Shown piece by piece: positions 23,697 to 32,174 of a stretch of DNA of 64,000 nt. The notes under the pieces are model-generated. The model made no database searches. It had not been told where the DNA came from and worked only from the letters and a program-made list of their open reading frames with translations. Source of the stretch: Amycolatopsis tucumanensis (GTDB lineage Bacteria > Actinomycetota > Actinomycetes > Mycobacteriales > Pseudonocardiaceae); the NCBI RefSeq assembly GCF_021654135.1, contig NZ_JAKGSD010000003.1, positions 173,391-237,390 on the forward strand, given 5' to 3'. Every line of letters begins with the position of its first letter. The first letter of the stretch is position 1. Both the position numbers and the translations under genes were made by a program.

Positions 23697-24437
23697 TCAG
23701 ATGGCGCCGGCGCGCAACGCGTAGGTCACCGCGTGGGTGCGGTTGCGCAGGCCGAACCGTCCGGTCAGGTTCTGGATGATCTTCTTGATCGTGCGCTCCG
23801 AGAAGTTCAGCTCAGCGGCCACGTGACCGGTGTCGTGCCCCTCGGCGAGCAGCCGGAGCACGTCGACCTCCCGGTCGGTCAGGCCGCCCGTGTTCAGCCC
23901 CTGCCCGGCGAGGATCGTCTGCTGGAAGGCGCGTGCCTCGTCGAGCAACCAGCGCGTCACGGCCTCGGGGACGACCGCCCCGCCGGTGCCGCTCGCGAGC
24001 ACGGCCCGAAGCATCACTCGCGGGGTGATGCCGGCCCGCGGCAGGATGCTCACCACGCCGCACCCCACGACCCGTGCCAGTTGCGGCCCGCGCAGGGGGC
24101 CCGACACCAGCACCATCCGCTGGCGCGGGTTCTCCGCCCGCGCGGAGATCTCCTCCATCGAGTCCAGCAGCGTCCCGGTGACCGAGGCCGCGACCACCAC
24201 CACGACGTCGGCCTCGGTGTGCCTGCCCGCGGGGAGCACCCGCACGTCGGGCGCGGCGTTGAGCGGCATCAGCATCGACTCGCCGTCCAGCAGGTCGTCG
24301 GCGAACACGCAGGCGGTCACTGCCTCGGTGCGCCGCGCGTCACGGGAGGCGTCCCGGCCGGTGGCCGGGTCCTCGCGCGGCAACAGCCCGACAACCAGCT
24401 CCGATCCCTCCGGTTCGGTGCGCACGTCGACGCTCAC
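23697..24437 (-). CDS. LuxR-type (NarL-like) transcriptional regulator
   Basis: 246 residues. C-terminal LuxR HTH: LTDREVDVLRLLAEGHDTGH, then FSERTIKKIIQNLTGRFGLRNR. The N-terminal 150 residues have a receiver-like alternation (VVVVVAASV, MVLVSGPL) but no obvious phospho-acceptor Asp context, so it may be an atypical response regulator. No histidine kinase is adjacent. The GTG at 24437 has GAGGAGG at good spacing. It ends 17 bp from the convergent hydrolase gene and is divergent from the TetR gene. Confidence 0.82.
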   Translation of the reverse strand: MSVDVRTEPEGSELVVGLLPREDPATGRDASRDARRTEAVTACVFADDLLDGESMLMPLNAAPDVRVLPAGRHTEADVVVVVAASVTGTLLDSMEEISARAENPRQRMVLVSGPLRGPQLARVVGCGVVSILPRAGITPRVMLRAVLASGTGGAVVPEAVTRWLLDEARAFQQTILAGQGLNTGGLTDREVDVLRLLAEGHDTGHVAAELNFSERTIKKIIQNLTGRFGLRNRTHAVTYALRAGAI

Positions 24438-24604
24438 AGGTGCCCCTCCTCGTCCTGGCCCTTCCACTCCAGTCGACCACCGCGACGCCTACAACTCGCC
24501 GACAGAACGACGACGACCGGTCGAAGGGCCGAAACCCACCTGGAACGCCTCAGCGCTGTAGCGGTACCCCGTCCCGAGTGCGACACCGAGAGTATGTTGG
24601 GGAC

Positions 24605-25147
24605 GTGAGAGCCGACGCCGCGCGCAACCTCGAGCTCGTGCTGACCACGGGTGCCCGCATGCTCGCCGACGACCCCGGCACCAGCATCGCCGCGATCGCG
24701 GCGGAGGCCGGCGTCGACCGCCGCACCGTCTACCGGCGTTTCGCCGGCCGGGAAGAACTGCTGACGGCGGTGTACGAGGCCCGCCTCGACGCGATCGAGC
24801 AGGCGACCGAGGCCGCCCGGCTGCGGGAGGCGCCGGTGCCGGTGGCCCTGCACCGCTACGTCGAGCTGATCGTCGGCGTGAACCGCAAGTGGCCGACCGA
24901 AGTCAGCCGGATGCGCTCGGACCCGGAGATCTGGGCGCGGCGCCAGCGTTCGGTCGACGAGATCGAGCTGTTCCTCCAGCGGGCCACCGACGAAGGCTTC
25001 TTGCGGCCCGGCCTGCCCGCCGCCTGGGCGGGCCGCGTGCTCGGGCAGCTGTTGCACCTCGCCACCCGGGAACTGCCCGGCCTCAGCGACGCCCAGGCTG
25101 CCGACGTTCTCGTCGAGACGTTCCTGCGGGGTTTCGGGGCGAGCTGA
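24605..25147 (+). CDS. TetR-family regulator
   Basis: 180 residues: N-terminal HTH (SIAAIAAEAGVDRRTVYRRFAGREELL, about 25-52) and a helical ligand-binding domain. The GTG at 24605 is 6 nt after the -10 hexamer TATGTT (24593-24598), so the mRNA is probably leaderless. It is divergent from the LuxR-type gene, and convergent with the DUF6130-type lipoprotein gene 10 bp away. Confidence 0.88.
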   Translation: MRADAARNLELVLTTGARMLADDPGTSIAAIAAEAGVDRRTVYRRFAGREELLTAVYEARLDAIEQATEAARLREAPVPVALHRYVELIVGVNRKWPTEVSRMRSDPEIWARRQRSVDEIELFLQRATDEGFLRPGLPAAWAGRVLGQLLHLATRELPGLSDAQAADVLVETFLRGFGAS

Positions 25148-25156
25148 CGCCGGCGC

Positions 25157-25618
25157 TCACCGCGCGGGGATGACGAAGTCCAGGGTCTTGCTGTCCAGGA
25201 TCATGTGCGTCGGGTCGGCCAGGCCGATCCACACGCGGTGCGGACCGGCCGGCAGGCCCTGGATGATCAGCGGCTCGCCGCTCGCGTCGGCCCAGTGCCA
25301 CGGCGCGTCGTCGACCGTGACGTGGATGTGCCCGATCCGCGGCGAAACGTCGAGCGCGTTCGGCCCGTACACCGGCACGATCCGCAGGTTCTCCGCGCGG
25401 TAGCGGATGACCACCAGCCCCTTCGCGAGCTGGTCCGGCAACGGCTGGTCCACGACGAGCGCGGGCGGCGGCTGCGACGCGAGCGGCACGACCGGCGCGG
25501 GCGACCAGCTCGGATCCACGGCCGCCACCGGCGAGGGCGGCGGGGTGCCCGCCGAACAGGCGGTCAGGAGAACGGCGGCGACGGCGGCGACGGTGGTGAC
25601 GAGAACTGCACGGATCAT
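25157..25618 (-). CDS. Lipoprotein of unknown function (DUF6130-like)
   Basis: 153 residues. Lipoprotein signal with lipobox LTAC (Cys21), a Pro-rich linker, then a compact domain containing HIHVTVDDAPWHWAD and LPAGPHRVWIGLADPTH. This matches the small DUF6130 group, whose role is unknown; the His/Trp-rich centre could bind a metal or small ligand. The ATG at 25618 is 6 nt after the -10 TACGTT and conserved box E, so it is a leaderless member of the same promoter set. Confidence 0.75.
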   Translation of the reverse strand: MIRAVLVTTVAAVAAVLLTACSAGTPPPSPVAAVDPSWSPAPVVPLASQPPPALVVDQPLPDQLAKGLVVIRYRAENLRIVPVYGPNALDVSPRIGHIHVTVDDAPWHWADASGEPLIIQGLPAGPHRVWIGLADPTHMILDSKTLDFVIPAR

Positions 25619-25624
25619 GCACCG

Positions 25625-25683
25625 AACGTAAGCAACCGGCCACCGCCGTCGCGCCCGTCGCGCGACGTCACCGCTGTACGTCA
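25625..25683 (-). promoter_or_regulatory. Conserved 30-bp box E plus -10 hexamer, promoter of the DUF6130-like gene
   Basis: On the minus strand TGACGTACA starts at 25683, CGTC and GACG lie at the conserved positions, and TACGTT (25630-25625) begins 54 nt from the box start, followed by 6 nt and the ATG. Confidence 0.72.
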
Positions 25684-25849
25684 CGCGCCGGACCGGCATG
25701 GCCTGCATCGGAAGCAACGGGCCGCCGCCGCGCGAGGTCACCGCTGTGCGTCACGCACCGGGGCAGCGGCATCTGCGCCGCGGGGTGCGCGCACCGGAAG
25801 CAGCCACCGGGGCCGCCGCCGCAGGGGTCACCCTTGTGCGTCACGCACC
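25628..25849 (-). repeat. Three diverged tandem copies of the box-containing segment
   Basis: Segments beginning GTAAGCAACCGG (25628), GGAAGCAACGGG (25710) and GGAAGCAGCCAC (25796) each run through a GC-rich stretch to GTCACCGCTGTACGTCACGC or a variant. The box motif occurs at 25675-25683 (TGACGTACA on minus), 25745-25753 and 25835-25843 (both TGACGCACA). The third copy forms the last codons of the NRPS module. Confidence 0.65.
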
Positions 25850-28723
25850 AGATCGGCCACCGTCGCCGGTGTCGGAGCTGCGACGATCGCCGCCAGGTGG
25901 TCCGCCAGCGCCACGCCGGGCAGCTCCCGGTCCACCGCCGCGATCATCGCCAGCAGGTCGACCGACGTGCCACCCAGCCGGTGGAAGTCGCTGTCCGCGG
26001 CGATCGTGCCCGCGGGCAGGCCGAGCGTCCGCGCCCAGATGTCCAGCACGGCCGCCAGAACCTCGTCGACGGGCTCGCCGACGGCCGCCGCGACGGGGGA
26101 GGGCCCGGGCAGCGCACGCAGGTCCACCTTGCCGTTCGCGGTGCGCGGGAACTCCTCCAGCACCACGAACGACACCGGCACCGCGTAGGGCGGCAGCACC
26201 TCCGCGGCGTGCGCCGCAAGGTCCTTTTCGGACACCTCGGCCGAAGCGCTCAGGTAGGCGTGCAGAACCTGACCGCGCGCGACCACCACCGCGCGCTCGA
26301 CCGCCGGATGCGGTGCCAGCGCGTGCTCGATCTCCGCCGGCTCCACGCGGTGACCGAGGATCTTCAGCTGCGCGTCCGCCCGGCCCAGGCACTCCAGCTC
26401 ACCATTGGGCAGCCGCCGCGCCAGGTCGCCGGTGCGGTAGACACGGGTGCCGTCCGCGAGCCGGGTGAAGGACCAGCCGGGACGCCCCCGGTAGCCGCGG
26501 GCCACCTGCGCGCCCGCCAGGTGGATCTCACCCGTCTCACCCGCGGCCACGTGGGCGCCCTGGTCGTCCAGCAGGTGCACCGACGTGGTGCCCGCGGGCC
26601 GTCCGATCGGGACGGTAGCGCCGGTGTCGGCCGCCGGGTCGTAGGTGTGCACGACACACCCGACGGTCGCCTCGGTGGGCCCGTACTCGTTGACGATCCG
26701 GCAGTCCGGTCCGAACAGCTCCCGCGCGATCGCAGCCAGCGACCCGGTCAGCGCCTCGCCACCGACGACCGCGAGCCGGATGCCCGACGGGCGGATCCCG
26801 AGGCGGTGGAACAGATCGAGGTGCGAGGGCGTGATCTTGAGCGCGGTGACCCCGCTCCCGGTCAGCACGCGCTCCAGGTTGACGTGGTTGGGCGCCTCCG
26901 GAACCAGCACGACCCGGCCACCCGCGAGCAGCGGCAGCAGCGTGGTCACGGCGAGGTCGAACGCGAGCGAGGTGAACAGCGGGAAACAGGTCGCGCTGTC
27001 CACTTCGTACTCCTGGAGCGCGAAACCCAGGTAGGCCGCCAGGTTGCGGTGCGTGACCTCGACGCCCTTCGGCTCGCCGGACGTCCCGGAGGTGTAGATC
27101 ACGTAGGCGAGGTCCTCGCCCGTGACCGCGGCGGGCGTCGCCGGGGCCGGCCGCACGTCGTCGAGAACCACGGTGGCACAGCCGAGAGGCCGCTGGTCGT
27201 GGGGCCGCGGCGCCAGCAGCACCCGCACGCCCGCGTCGCCGAGGATCCCGCGCAGCCGCTCGTCCGGATCGCCGGGGTCGAGCGGCAGGTAGGCCGCCCC
27301 GGCCATGAGCACGCCCAGGAGCGCGGCGACGCCCGCGACCGACCGTTCCGCCACCACTCCCACCAGGTCGCCGCGTCCGATGCGCCGATCCGTGAGCTGC
27401 CGCGCGACGCCCCCGGCGAGCCCGAACAGCTCGGCATAGGTGACCTCACGCCCGGGCTCGCTCAGCGCCACGCGGTCCGGCGAGGCCGTGGCCACCTCGG
27501 CGAACCGGGGAACCAGGTACACCTCCGGTGAGGTGTCGCGACCACGCAGGACCGCCTCGGGTGGCACCAGCGCGTCGCCGATCGCGTCGAGGAAACGACG
27601 GGCCGGCGCGGTGTGGGCGTCGTCGCCGCACAGCACGACCTCCGTGCGCGCACCGGTTTCCACGACCGTGACCATCGGGATCATGCAGATGCCCCAGGTC
27701 GGCAGCGAGTAGATCGTGCGCGCGGTGAACCCGGCGCCGCCGAAGTCCGCGAGGTCGAGCCGCCCCAGGTGCGACATCTGGAACCCGGCGTACGCCTTGC
27801 CCTGGCCGAACCGGGCGTCGATGCCGCGGTACAGCGCCCGGGTCACCGGCGCGGGCAGCGCGCCGAGCATCCGGATCACCGGCAGCGGCGGGGTTTCCCG
27901 CAGCTCGTCGCGCGCGGCCAGGCTTCCAGCATCCGCTGTTGCACGTCGCGCCATGTGTCGTCCGCGCGGACCGGCAGGCTCAGCGCGTAGGCCAGGCTCG
28001 CCGTGGTCCAGGCCTCCGGCACGTGGCGGCGCAGGTCGACGGTGACCGAGACGTCGAGGTCGCCCCCGGTGCACCGGGGGCGAGCGCGTGCGCGATCTTC
28101 GCAGTCACGGCCGACGGGCGCCCGTCGACGGTGCGCCGCAGGAACGCGGGACGGCGTTGTTCGGGCGGTCCGGCCGCACGCAACGGTGGCTGGGAGTTCT
28201 GCGGGATCGTCTTGCGTGGCCCGGTTCCGGCGCGGCGCAGCAGCTCGACGGCGTCCAGTTCGTCCGCGGCCGTCTCCGGGGTTTCGCCGCGCAGGGCCCG
28301 GAAGACCGCGCGGGCGAACGTCAGCAGGCCCTGCGCGTCCATCACGGCGTGGTGGGCGCGGAAGACCAGGGCCGGCCGCGTGCCGGTCAGCACCACGACC
28401 TCGCAGGTGGGGCCGCCGCGGTCGCCGGCGAGCGGCCGGTACAGCGCGGGCAGCCCGGTCAGCGTCTCCCGGTCGAAGGTGTCCCCGTCGAGCTCGCGGA
28501 CCTCGGGCGCGCGACCGGTGTCGGTCCAGCGGTGCCCGCGGCGCGTCAGCCGCGCCCCCGGGCACGCCTCCGCCGCGACGCCGACCGCCGCGGCGAGCGC
28601 CGTCCGGTCCGGCAGAGCCGTGCCCTCGACGACGATCTGGATGTAGATCGGCCACGCCGGATCGCTGGCCAGCCGCAACCAGTCATCGGCGACGACCCGG
28701 CGGCTGTAGCGCGCTGCACTCAT
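25828..28723 (-). pseudogene. Single NRPS module (condensation-like, adenylation, carrier) interrupted by two frameshifts
   Basis: Starting at ATG 28723 one frame encodes a condensation/acyltransferase-like N-terminus with HHAVMDAQG (HHxxxDxxG). Homology moves to a second frame near 28075 (at a GGGGG run; DLDVSVTVDLRRHVPEA) and to a third near 27920, which stays open to 25828. The third frame holds the adenylation domain (IYTSGTSGEPKGV, NEYGPTEATVGC, GRADAQLKILGHRVEP, NGKVDLRALP) and a carrier domain with LGGTS. There is no thioesterase or second module. The two single-base shifts are either decay or sequence errors at homopolymers; if corrected the product would be about 965 residues. Adenylation substrate not assigned. 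Confidence 0.75.
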
Positions 28724-29139
28724 GCGCCGATGCCACCACAGGGCGGTATACACGCCATGGACGGCGGACAGGACCACGGCTGCGGTGAGGAACTGGCCGC
28801 GGATGTGCCGCGGGTGAGCGTGTCCGTGCCGGAGTGGCTGGAGCCGATGACCGCCCGGCGCGGCGGCGGCGGGATCGCGGTCGAGGTGGCCGCCACCGGG
28901 ACCGGCCTCAGCGCTGAGGAGGCTGGCACTAGCTTGGAACGGCTGCCACCGTGCCGAGGTCCGCACTGTCGAAATCGAGTGGGGAGTGTCCCTTCAGGTT
29001 GGTTACGTCGGGTGGAGCGGGCTGCCGGTTCCGCCGCCGAGGAAGTTGCGAGGGCGCGTGACAGCAGGCCGCCTCGGGGGATCATGTGTCGAGCCGCGCC
29101 GGTCCGCAAGGGGAGATGCGTGCCTTCGCCCCTCGGCGC
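28724..29139. other. 416-bp gap upstream of the NRPS module, no supported gene
   Basis: Open frames here have no ribosome binding site and no recognisable motif. A perfect 14-bp palindrome CCTCAGCGCTGAGG is at 28906-28919 and might be an operator for the NRPS gene. Nothing else is visible. Confidence 0.5.
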
Positions 29140-29790
29140 CTACTCGCCGGACATGCCGGTCAGCAGGGCGGTGAGGATCGCGGTCAGGCGGGGTTCCACG
29201 TCGACCAGGGCGTGGGTCAGTTCGGGGTGCGTTTCGTACAGCGTGCGCAGCGCGGTGCCGGGCGCGGCCATCTGCCACAGCGCACCCGCCATGGCTGTCG
29301 CGGTCGCGACGGCGTCGGCGGCGGCCGGTTCGGGGAGGGCGAGCAGGCGCCGCAGTTCGCCGGCCACCGAGGCCACGTCGCGCAGGACGCTTCTCTTGAA
29401 CGCGACGACCGTGTCGAGGGAGACGTTGCGTTCCAGGTTCATCGGGGCGTGGGCGAGCAGGTCGCAGAACAGCGGCCGCGCCACGAGCGACCGGGCGAGA
29501 GCGGATGCGAGCTCCGCCGGCGTCGCGGATTCGAGCGGCCGCAGCTCCGCGCACACGGCGGCCGTCCACTCCTGCCAGCTTTCGGCGGTGAGGGTCAGGA
29601 AGATCTGCTCCCGCGTCTCGAAGTAACGCAGCATCGCGGACTTGTGCATGCCCACCTCGGCGGCGATGTCGGTGAGCGTGACCGCGCGGACGGTGCGCTC
29701 GCTGCCCAGCGCACGGGCCGCGTCGAGGATGTCCCGCTCCCGCTGGTGCTTCGCCTCCGCGCTGCGGGCCCGTTGCGGAGTGTGACCCAT
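29140..29790 (-). CDS. TetR-family repressor
   Basis: 216 residues: HTH at about 30-60 (TLTDIAAEVGMHKSAMLRYFETREQIF), helical ligand domain afterwards. The ATG at 29790 is 8 nt after the -10 TAAAGT. It is divergent from an SDR gene with a near-perfect palindrome covering both promoters, the classic arrangement for a self-regulating TetR that also represses the neighbour. Confidence 0.9.
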   Translation of the reverse strand: MGHTPQRARSAEAKHQRERDILDAARALGSERTVRAVTLTDIAAEVGMHKSAMLRYFETREQIFLTLTAESWQEWTAAVCAELRPLESATPAELASALARSLVARPLFCDLLAHAPMNLERNVSLDTVVAFKRSVLRDVASVAGELRRLLALPEPAAADAVATATAMAGALWQMAAPGTALRTLYETHPELTHALVDVEPRLTAILTALLTGMSGE

Positions 29791-29808
29791 GACTCGAAAC
29801 TTTAGCAC

Positions 29809-29839
29809 AACCGGGTTGCGCAATTAACGCAACAGGGTT
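29809..29839. promoter_or_regulatory. TetR operator between divergent tetR and SDR genes
   Basis: AACCGGGTTGCG (29809-29820) and CGCAACAGGGTT (29828-29839) form an inverted repeat matching at 10 of 12 positions around CAATTAA. It lies just upstream of the TAAAGT -10 of tetR and 12 bp before the SDR ATG. Confidence 0.78.
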
Positions 29840-29850
29840 TTACTAGGGGT

Positions 29851-30708
29851 ATGACTCAAACGTGGTTCATCACCGGCTCGTCCCGCGGCTTCGGGCGAGC
29901 CCTCACCGAAGCGGCACTGGAGGCCGGCGATCAGGTCGTCGCGACGGCGCGCAAGCCGGAACAGCTCGACGCCCTCGTGCGGAGGTACGGCGACGCGGTG
30001 TTGCCGGTCGCCCTCGACGTCACCGACCGCGCCGCCGCGGTCGCCGCTGTGGAGGCCGCGGTCGCGCGGTTCGGGCGGCTCGACGTGGTGGTCAACAACG
30101 CCGGGTACGCGAACGTCGCGCCCGTGGAGACCGCGGACGAAGAGGACTTCCGTCGGCAGTTCGAGACGAACTTCTGGGGCGTCTACAACGTGTCGACTGC
30201 CGCGCTGCCCGTGCTCAAGGCGCAAGGGGCGGGCACGATGGTGCAGTTCTCCTCGATCGGCGGCCGGGTCGGCGGTACGCCGGGCCTGGGTTCCTACCAG
30301 GCGGCGAAGTTCGCGGTCGACGGCTTCACCCGCGTTCTGGAGGCCGAGACGGCGCCGCTGGGAATCCGTTACCTGGTGGTCGAACCGGCCGGTTTCGCCA
30401 CCGACTGGGCGGGTTCGTCGATGGAGATCGCCGACATCCCGGCGGAGTACAGCGCGACGGTCGGCGAACTGGTGCGCAACTTCGAACAGATGGGTTCCGC
30501 CGCGGGCGATCCGCAACGCGCCGCGGAGATCCTGGTCCGCGTCGTCAAGCGCGAAAACCTCCCGTCCCACCTGCTCCTCGGCGCGCTCGCGGTCGAGATG
30601 GCGCAGAACTACTCGCGCGCCCAGCTGGAGGAGGCCGCGACCTGGCAGGAAGTCAGCGCCTCCGCCGACTTCGGCCGCGCCTACCCCGTCGAGCTGCCGG
30701 TCGACTGA
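29851..30708 (+). CDS. Short-chain dehydrogenase/reductase
   Basis: 285 residues, classical SDR. NADP loop TGSSRGFG at 8-15, NNAGYA, catalytic Ser in FSSIGGR and YQAAK. The sequence resembles the YkvO/retinol-DH-like group that reduces carbonyls of unknown identity. It follows the TetR operator directly and ends overlapping the convergent MFS gene by 28 bp. Confidence 0.9.
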   Translation: MTQTWFITGSSRGFGRALTEAALEAGDQVVATARKPEQLDALVRRYGDAVLPVALDVTDRAAAVAAVEAAVARFGRLDVVVNNAGYANVAPVETADEEDFRRQFETNFWGVYNVSTAALPVLKAQGAGTMVQFSSIGGRVGGTPGLGSYQAAKFAVDGFTRVLEAETAPLGIRYLVVEPAGFATDWAGSSMEIADIPAEYSATVGELVRNFEQMGSAAGDPQRAAEILVRVVKRENLPSHLLLGALAVEMAQNYSRAQLEEAATWQEVSASADFGRAYPVELPVD

Positions 30709-31913
30709 CGTGCGGGGAGGTCCCGCAGACGGCGCAGCGGCGCGAGGACCGGGAGCGCGGCGATCAGCAGCCCGGCGGCGGCCCACAGCGCTTCGCGGAC
30801 GCCGATCGCCTCGCCCAGTGCTCCGCCGAGGAGGGCGGCCAGCGGGATGGTGCCGTAGTTGACCACCATCGCGCTGGAGGCGACCCGCCCGAGCAGCTCC
30901 GGTGGGCAGTATGACTGCCGGAACGCCGTGGCCAGCACCTGCGACGCCGCGAGACCGGCGGCCAGCCCGGACTGCCCGAGCACGAACAGCACCAGCCCCC
31001 ACCCCGGCAGGCTGAACGTGCCGACCAGCATCATCGCCGCCGCGAACCCTTGGCCGAGCAGGAAAGTGCGCGCCGTGCCGAAGCGGGTGCTCAGCCGTCC
31101 GGCCGCGGCGGCGCCGGCCAGGCCACCCGCCGCCGCGAGCGCGAGGACCAGGCCCACCAGGCCCGGCGCGGTGCCCAGCGTGCGGGAGAGGAACACGATC
31201 TCCAGCGAGGCGTAGACGGTGAGCGCGACGTTCGAGGCGGCCCCGAAGAGCATCAGGGTGCGCAGGTAGCGGTCGCGCGCGACGAAGCGCAGCCCTTCGC
31301 CGATCTGAGCCCGCAGGGACGGTCGCGCGGCGGGCGCGGCGGTTTCCCGCACCCGGATCGCCCGCAGGCACAGCGCGGAGACTGCGAACGTGGCGGCGTC
31401 GACGAGGATTCCGCTCACCGGCCCGGAGATCTGGGCGAGCAGGCCGGCCAGCCCCGGGCCGCTGGTGTCGGCCGCGGCGGATCCGGCCTGCAGCTTCGCG
31501 TTGGCGCCGATCAGGTCTTCCCGGCTCGCCACGGCAGGCAGGAACGCGCGGTAGGCGACAGAGAAGAACACCTTGGTGAACCCGCCGACCAGCGCGGCCG
31601 CGATCAGGTACGGCACGGTCAGCGCACCGAGCGCGGCCAGGAGCGGAACGGTGCCGAACACGACGAAGGCGACCACGTCGCAGGCCAGCATCACCGGCCG
31701 CTTGGGCAGCCGGTCGATCCACGCGCCCGCGGGCAGGCCGATCAGCATCCAGGGCAGCCACGCGGCCGCCGTCAGCAGACCGGTCTCGAAGGTCGTCGCA
31801 CCGAGGGTGACCACCGCGGCCAGCGGCAAGGCGGTCGTGGTGATCGCGCTGCCGACCATGCTGGTGGTCTGGCCGGTCCACAACAGACGGAACTCGCGAT
31901 TGGCCAGGGGCAT
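30681..31913 (-). CDS. MFS exporter (EntS/MFS_3-like)
   Basis: 410 residues with about 12 membrane helices; REFRLLWTGQTTSMVGSAIT at the N-terminus and LPAGAWIDRLPKRPVML as motif A are typical of the EntS-like efflux branch. It overlaps the convergent SDR gene by 28 bp. It is preceded on the same strand by a 9-codon leader ORF with a strong ribosome binding site and a perfect 12-bp hairpin, suggesting attenuation by a translation-affecting substrate. The ATG at 31913 has GAGGAG about 10-12 nt upstream. Confidence 0.87.
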   Translation of the reverse strand: MPLANREFRLLWTGQTTSMVGSAITTTALPLAAVVTLGATTFETGLLTAAAWLPWMLIGLPAGAWIDRLPKRPVMLACDVVAFVVFGTVPLLAALGALTVPYLIAAALVGGFTKVFFSVAYRAFLPAVASREDLIGANAKLQAGSAAADTSGPGLAGLLAQISGPVSGILVDAATFAVSALCLRAIRVRETAAPAARPSLRAQIGEGLRFVARDRYLRTLMLFGAASNVALTVYASLEIVFLSRTLGTAPGLVGLVLALAAAGGLAGAAAAGRLSTRFGTARTFLLGQGFAAAMMLVGTFSLPGWGLVLFVLGQSGLAAGLAASQVLATAFRQSYCPPELLGRVASSAMVVNYGTIPLAALLGGALGEAIGVREALWAAAGLLIAALPVLAPLRRLRDLPARQSTGSSTG

Positions 31914-31945
31914 CGGCTGGCGGCACTCCTCGTTTCGGGAAGAAC

Positions 31946-31974
31946 GCGCCCCGGGCCGCACGGGCCCGGGGCGC
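31946..31974 (-). terminator. Attenuator hairpin between leader ORF and MFS gene
   Basis: GCGCCCCGGGCC (31946-31957) and GGCCCGGGGCGC (31963-31974) form a perfect 12-bp stem with a 5-nt loop, followed on the minus strand by GTTCTTCC. It stands between the leader stop (31991) and the MFS start (31913). Confidence 0.65.
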
Positions 31975-31990
31975 CGGCCGATCATCGGGA

Positions 31991-32020
31991 TCAGTAGTCG
32001 GGGGGCCAGCTGCCGATCAT
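31991..32020 (-). CDS. 9-codon leader ORF MIGSWPPDY upstream of the MFS exporter
   Basis: ATG at 32020 with GGGAGGG at 32024-32030 (3-nt spacing, a full anti-16S match), nine codons M-I-G-S-W-P-P-D-Y, then TGA. A TAGCCT -10-like hexamer lies at 32064-32059. The Pro-Pro pair is a known ribosome-stalling context. Role as a regulatory leader peptide is inferred. Confidence 0.55.
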   Translation of the reverse strand: MIGSWPPDY

Positions 32021-32115
32021 CGTCCCTCCCTTCGCCGTCGGTGACGAGGAACCCTGTCAGGCTAAGGATTTCCGGGCCCGGCGCGGCGGCGACGGGCATC
32101 AAGAGGAGCGACGCC

Positions 32116-32131
32116 GTGCCTGATCAGGCAC
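32116..32131. promoter_or_regulatory. Perfect 16-bp palindrome between MFS leader and esterase gene
   Basis: GTGCCTGATCAGGCAC is fully self-complementary and lies between the divergent MFS leader and the esterase gene at 32175. It is a plausible operator; the binding protein is unknown. Confidence 0.45.
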
Positions 32132-32174
32132 CGCCGGCCGCGGATGTCGATCACCTTGTGGTGGAATGCGCCGG

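Noticed and set aside
28757..29000. Plus-strand open frame MDGGQDHGCGEE in the gap upstream of the NRPS module
   Set aside because: No ribosome binding site, no -10 hexamer at the right distance, and low-complexity composition.
31991..32020. MIGSWPPDY considered as a ribosomally made peptide precursor
   Set aside because: Too short to contain leader and core, and no maturation enzyme is adjacent; regulatory leader ORF is the simpler reading.
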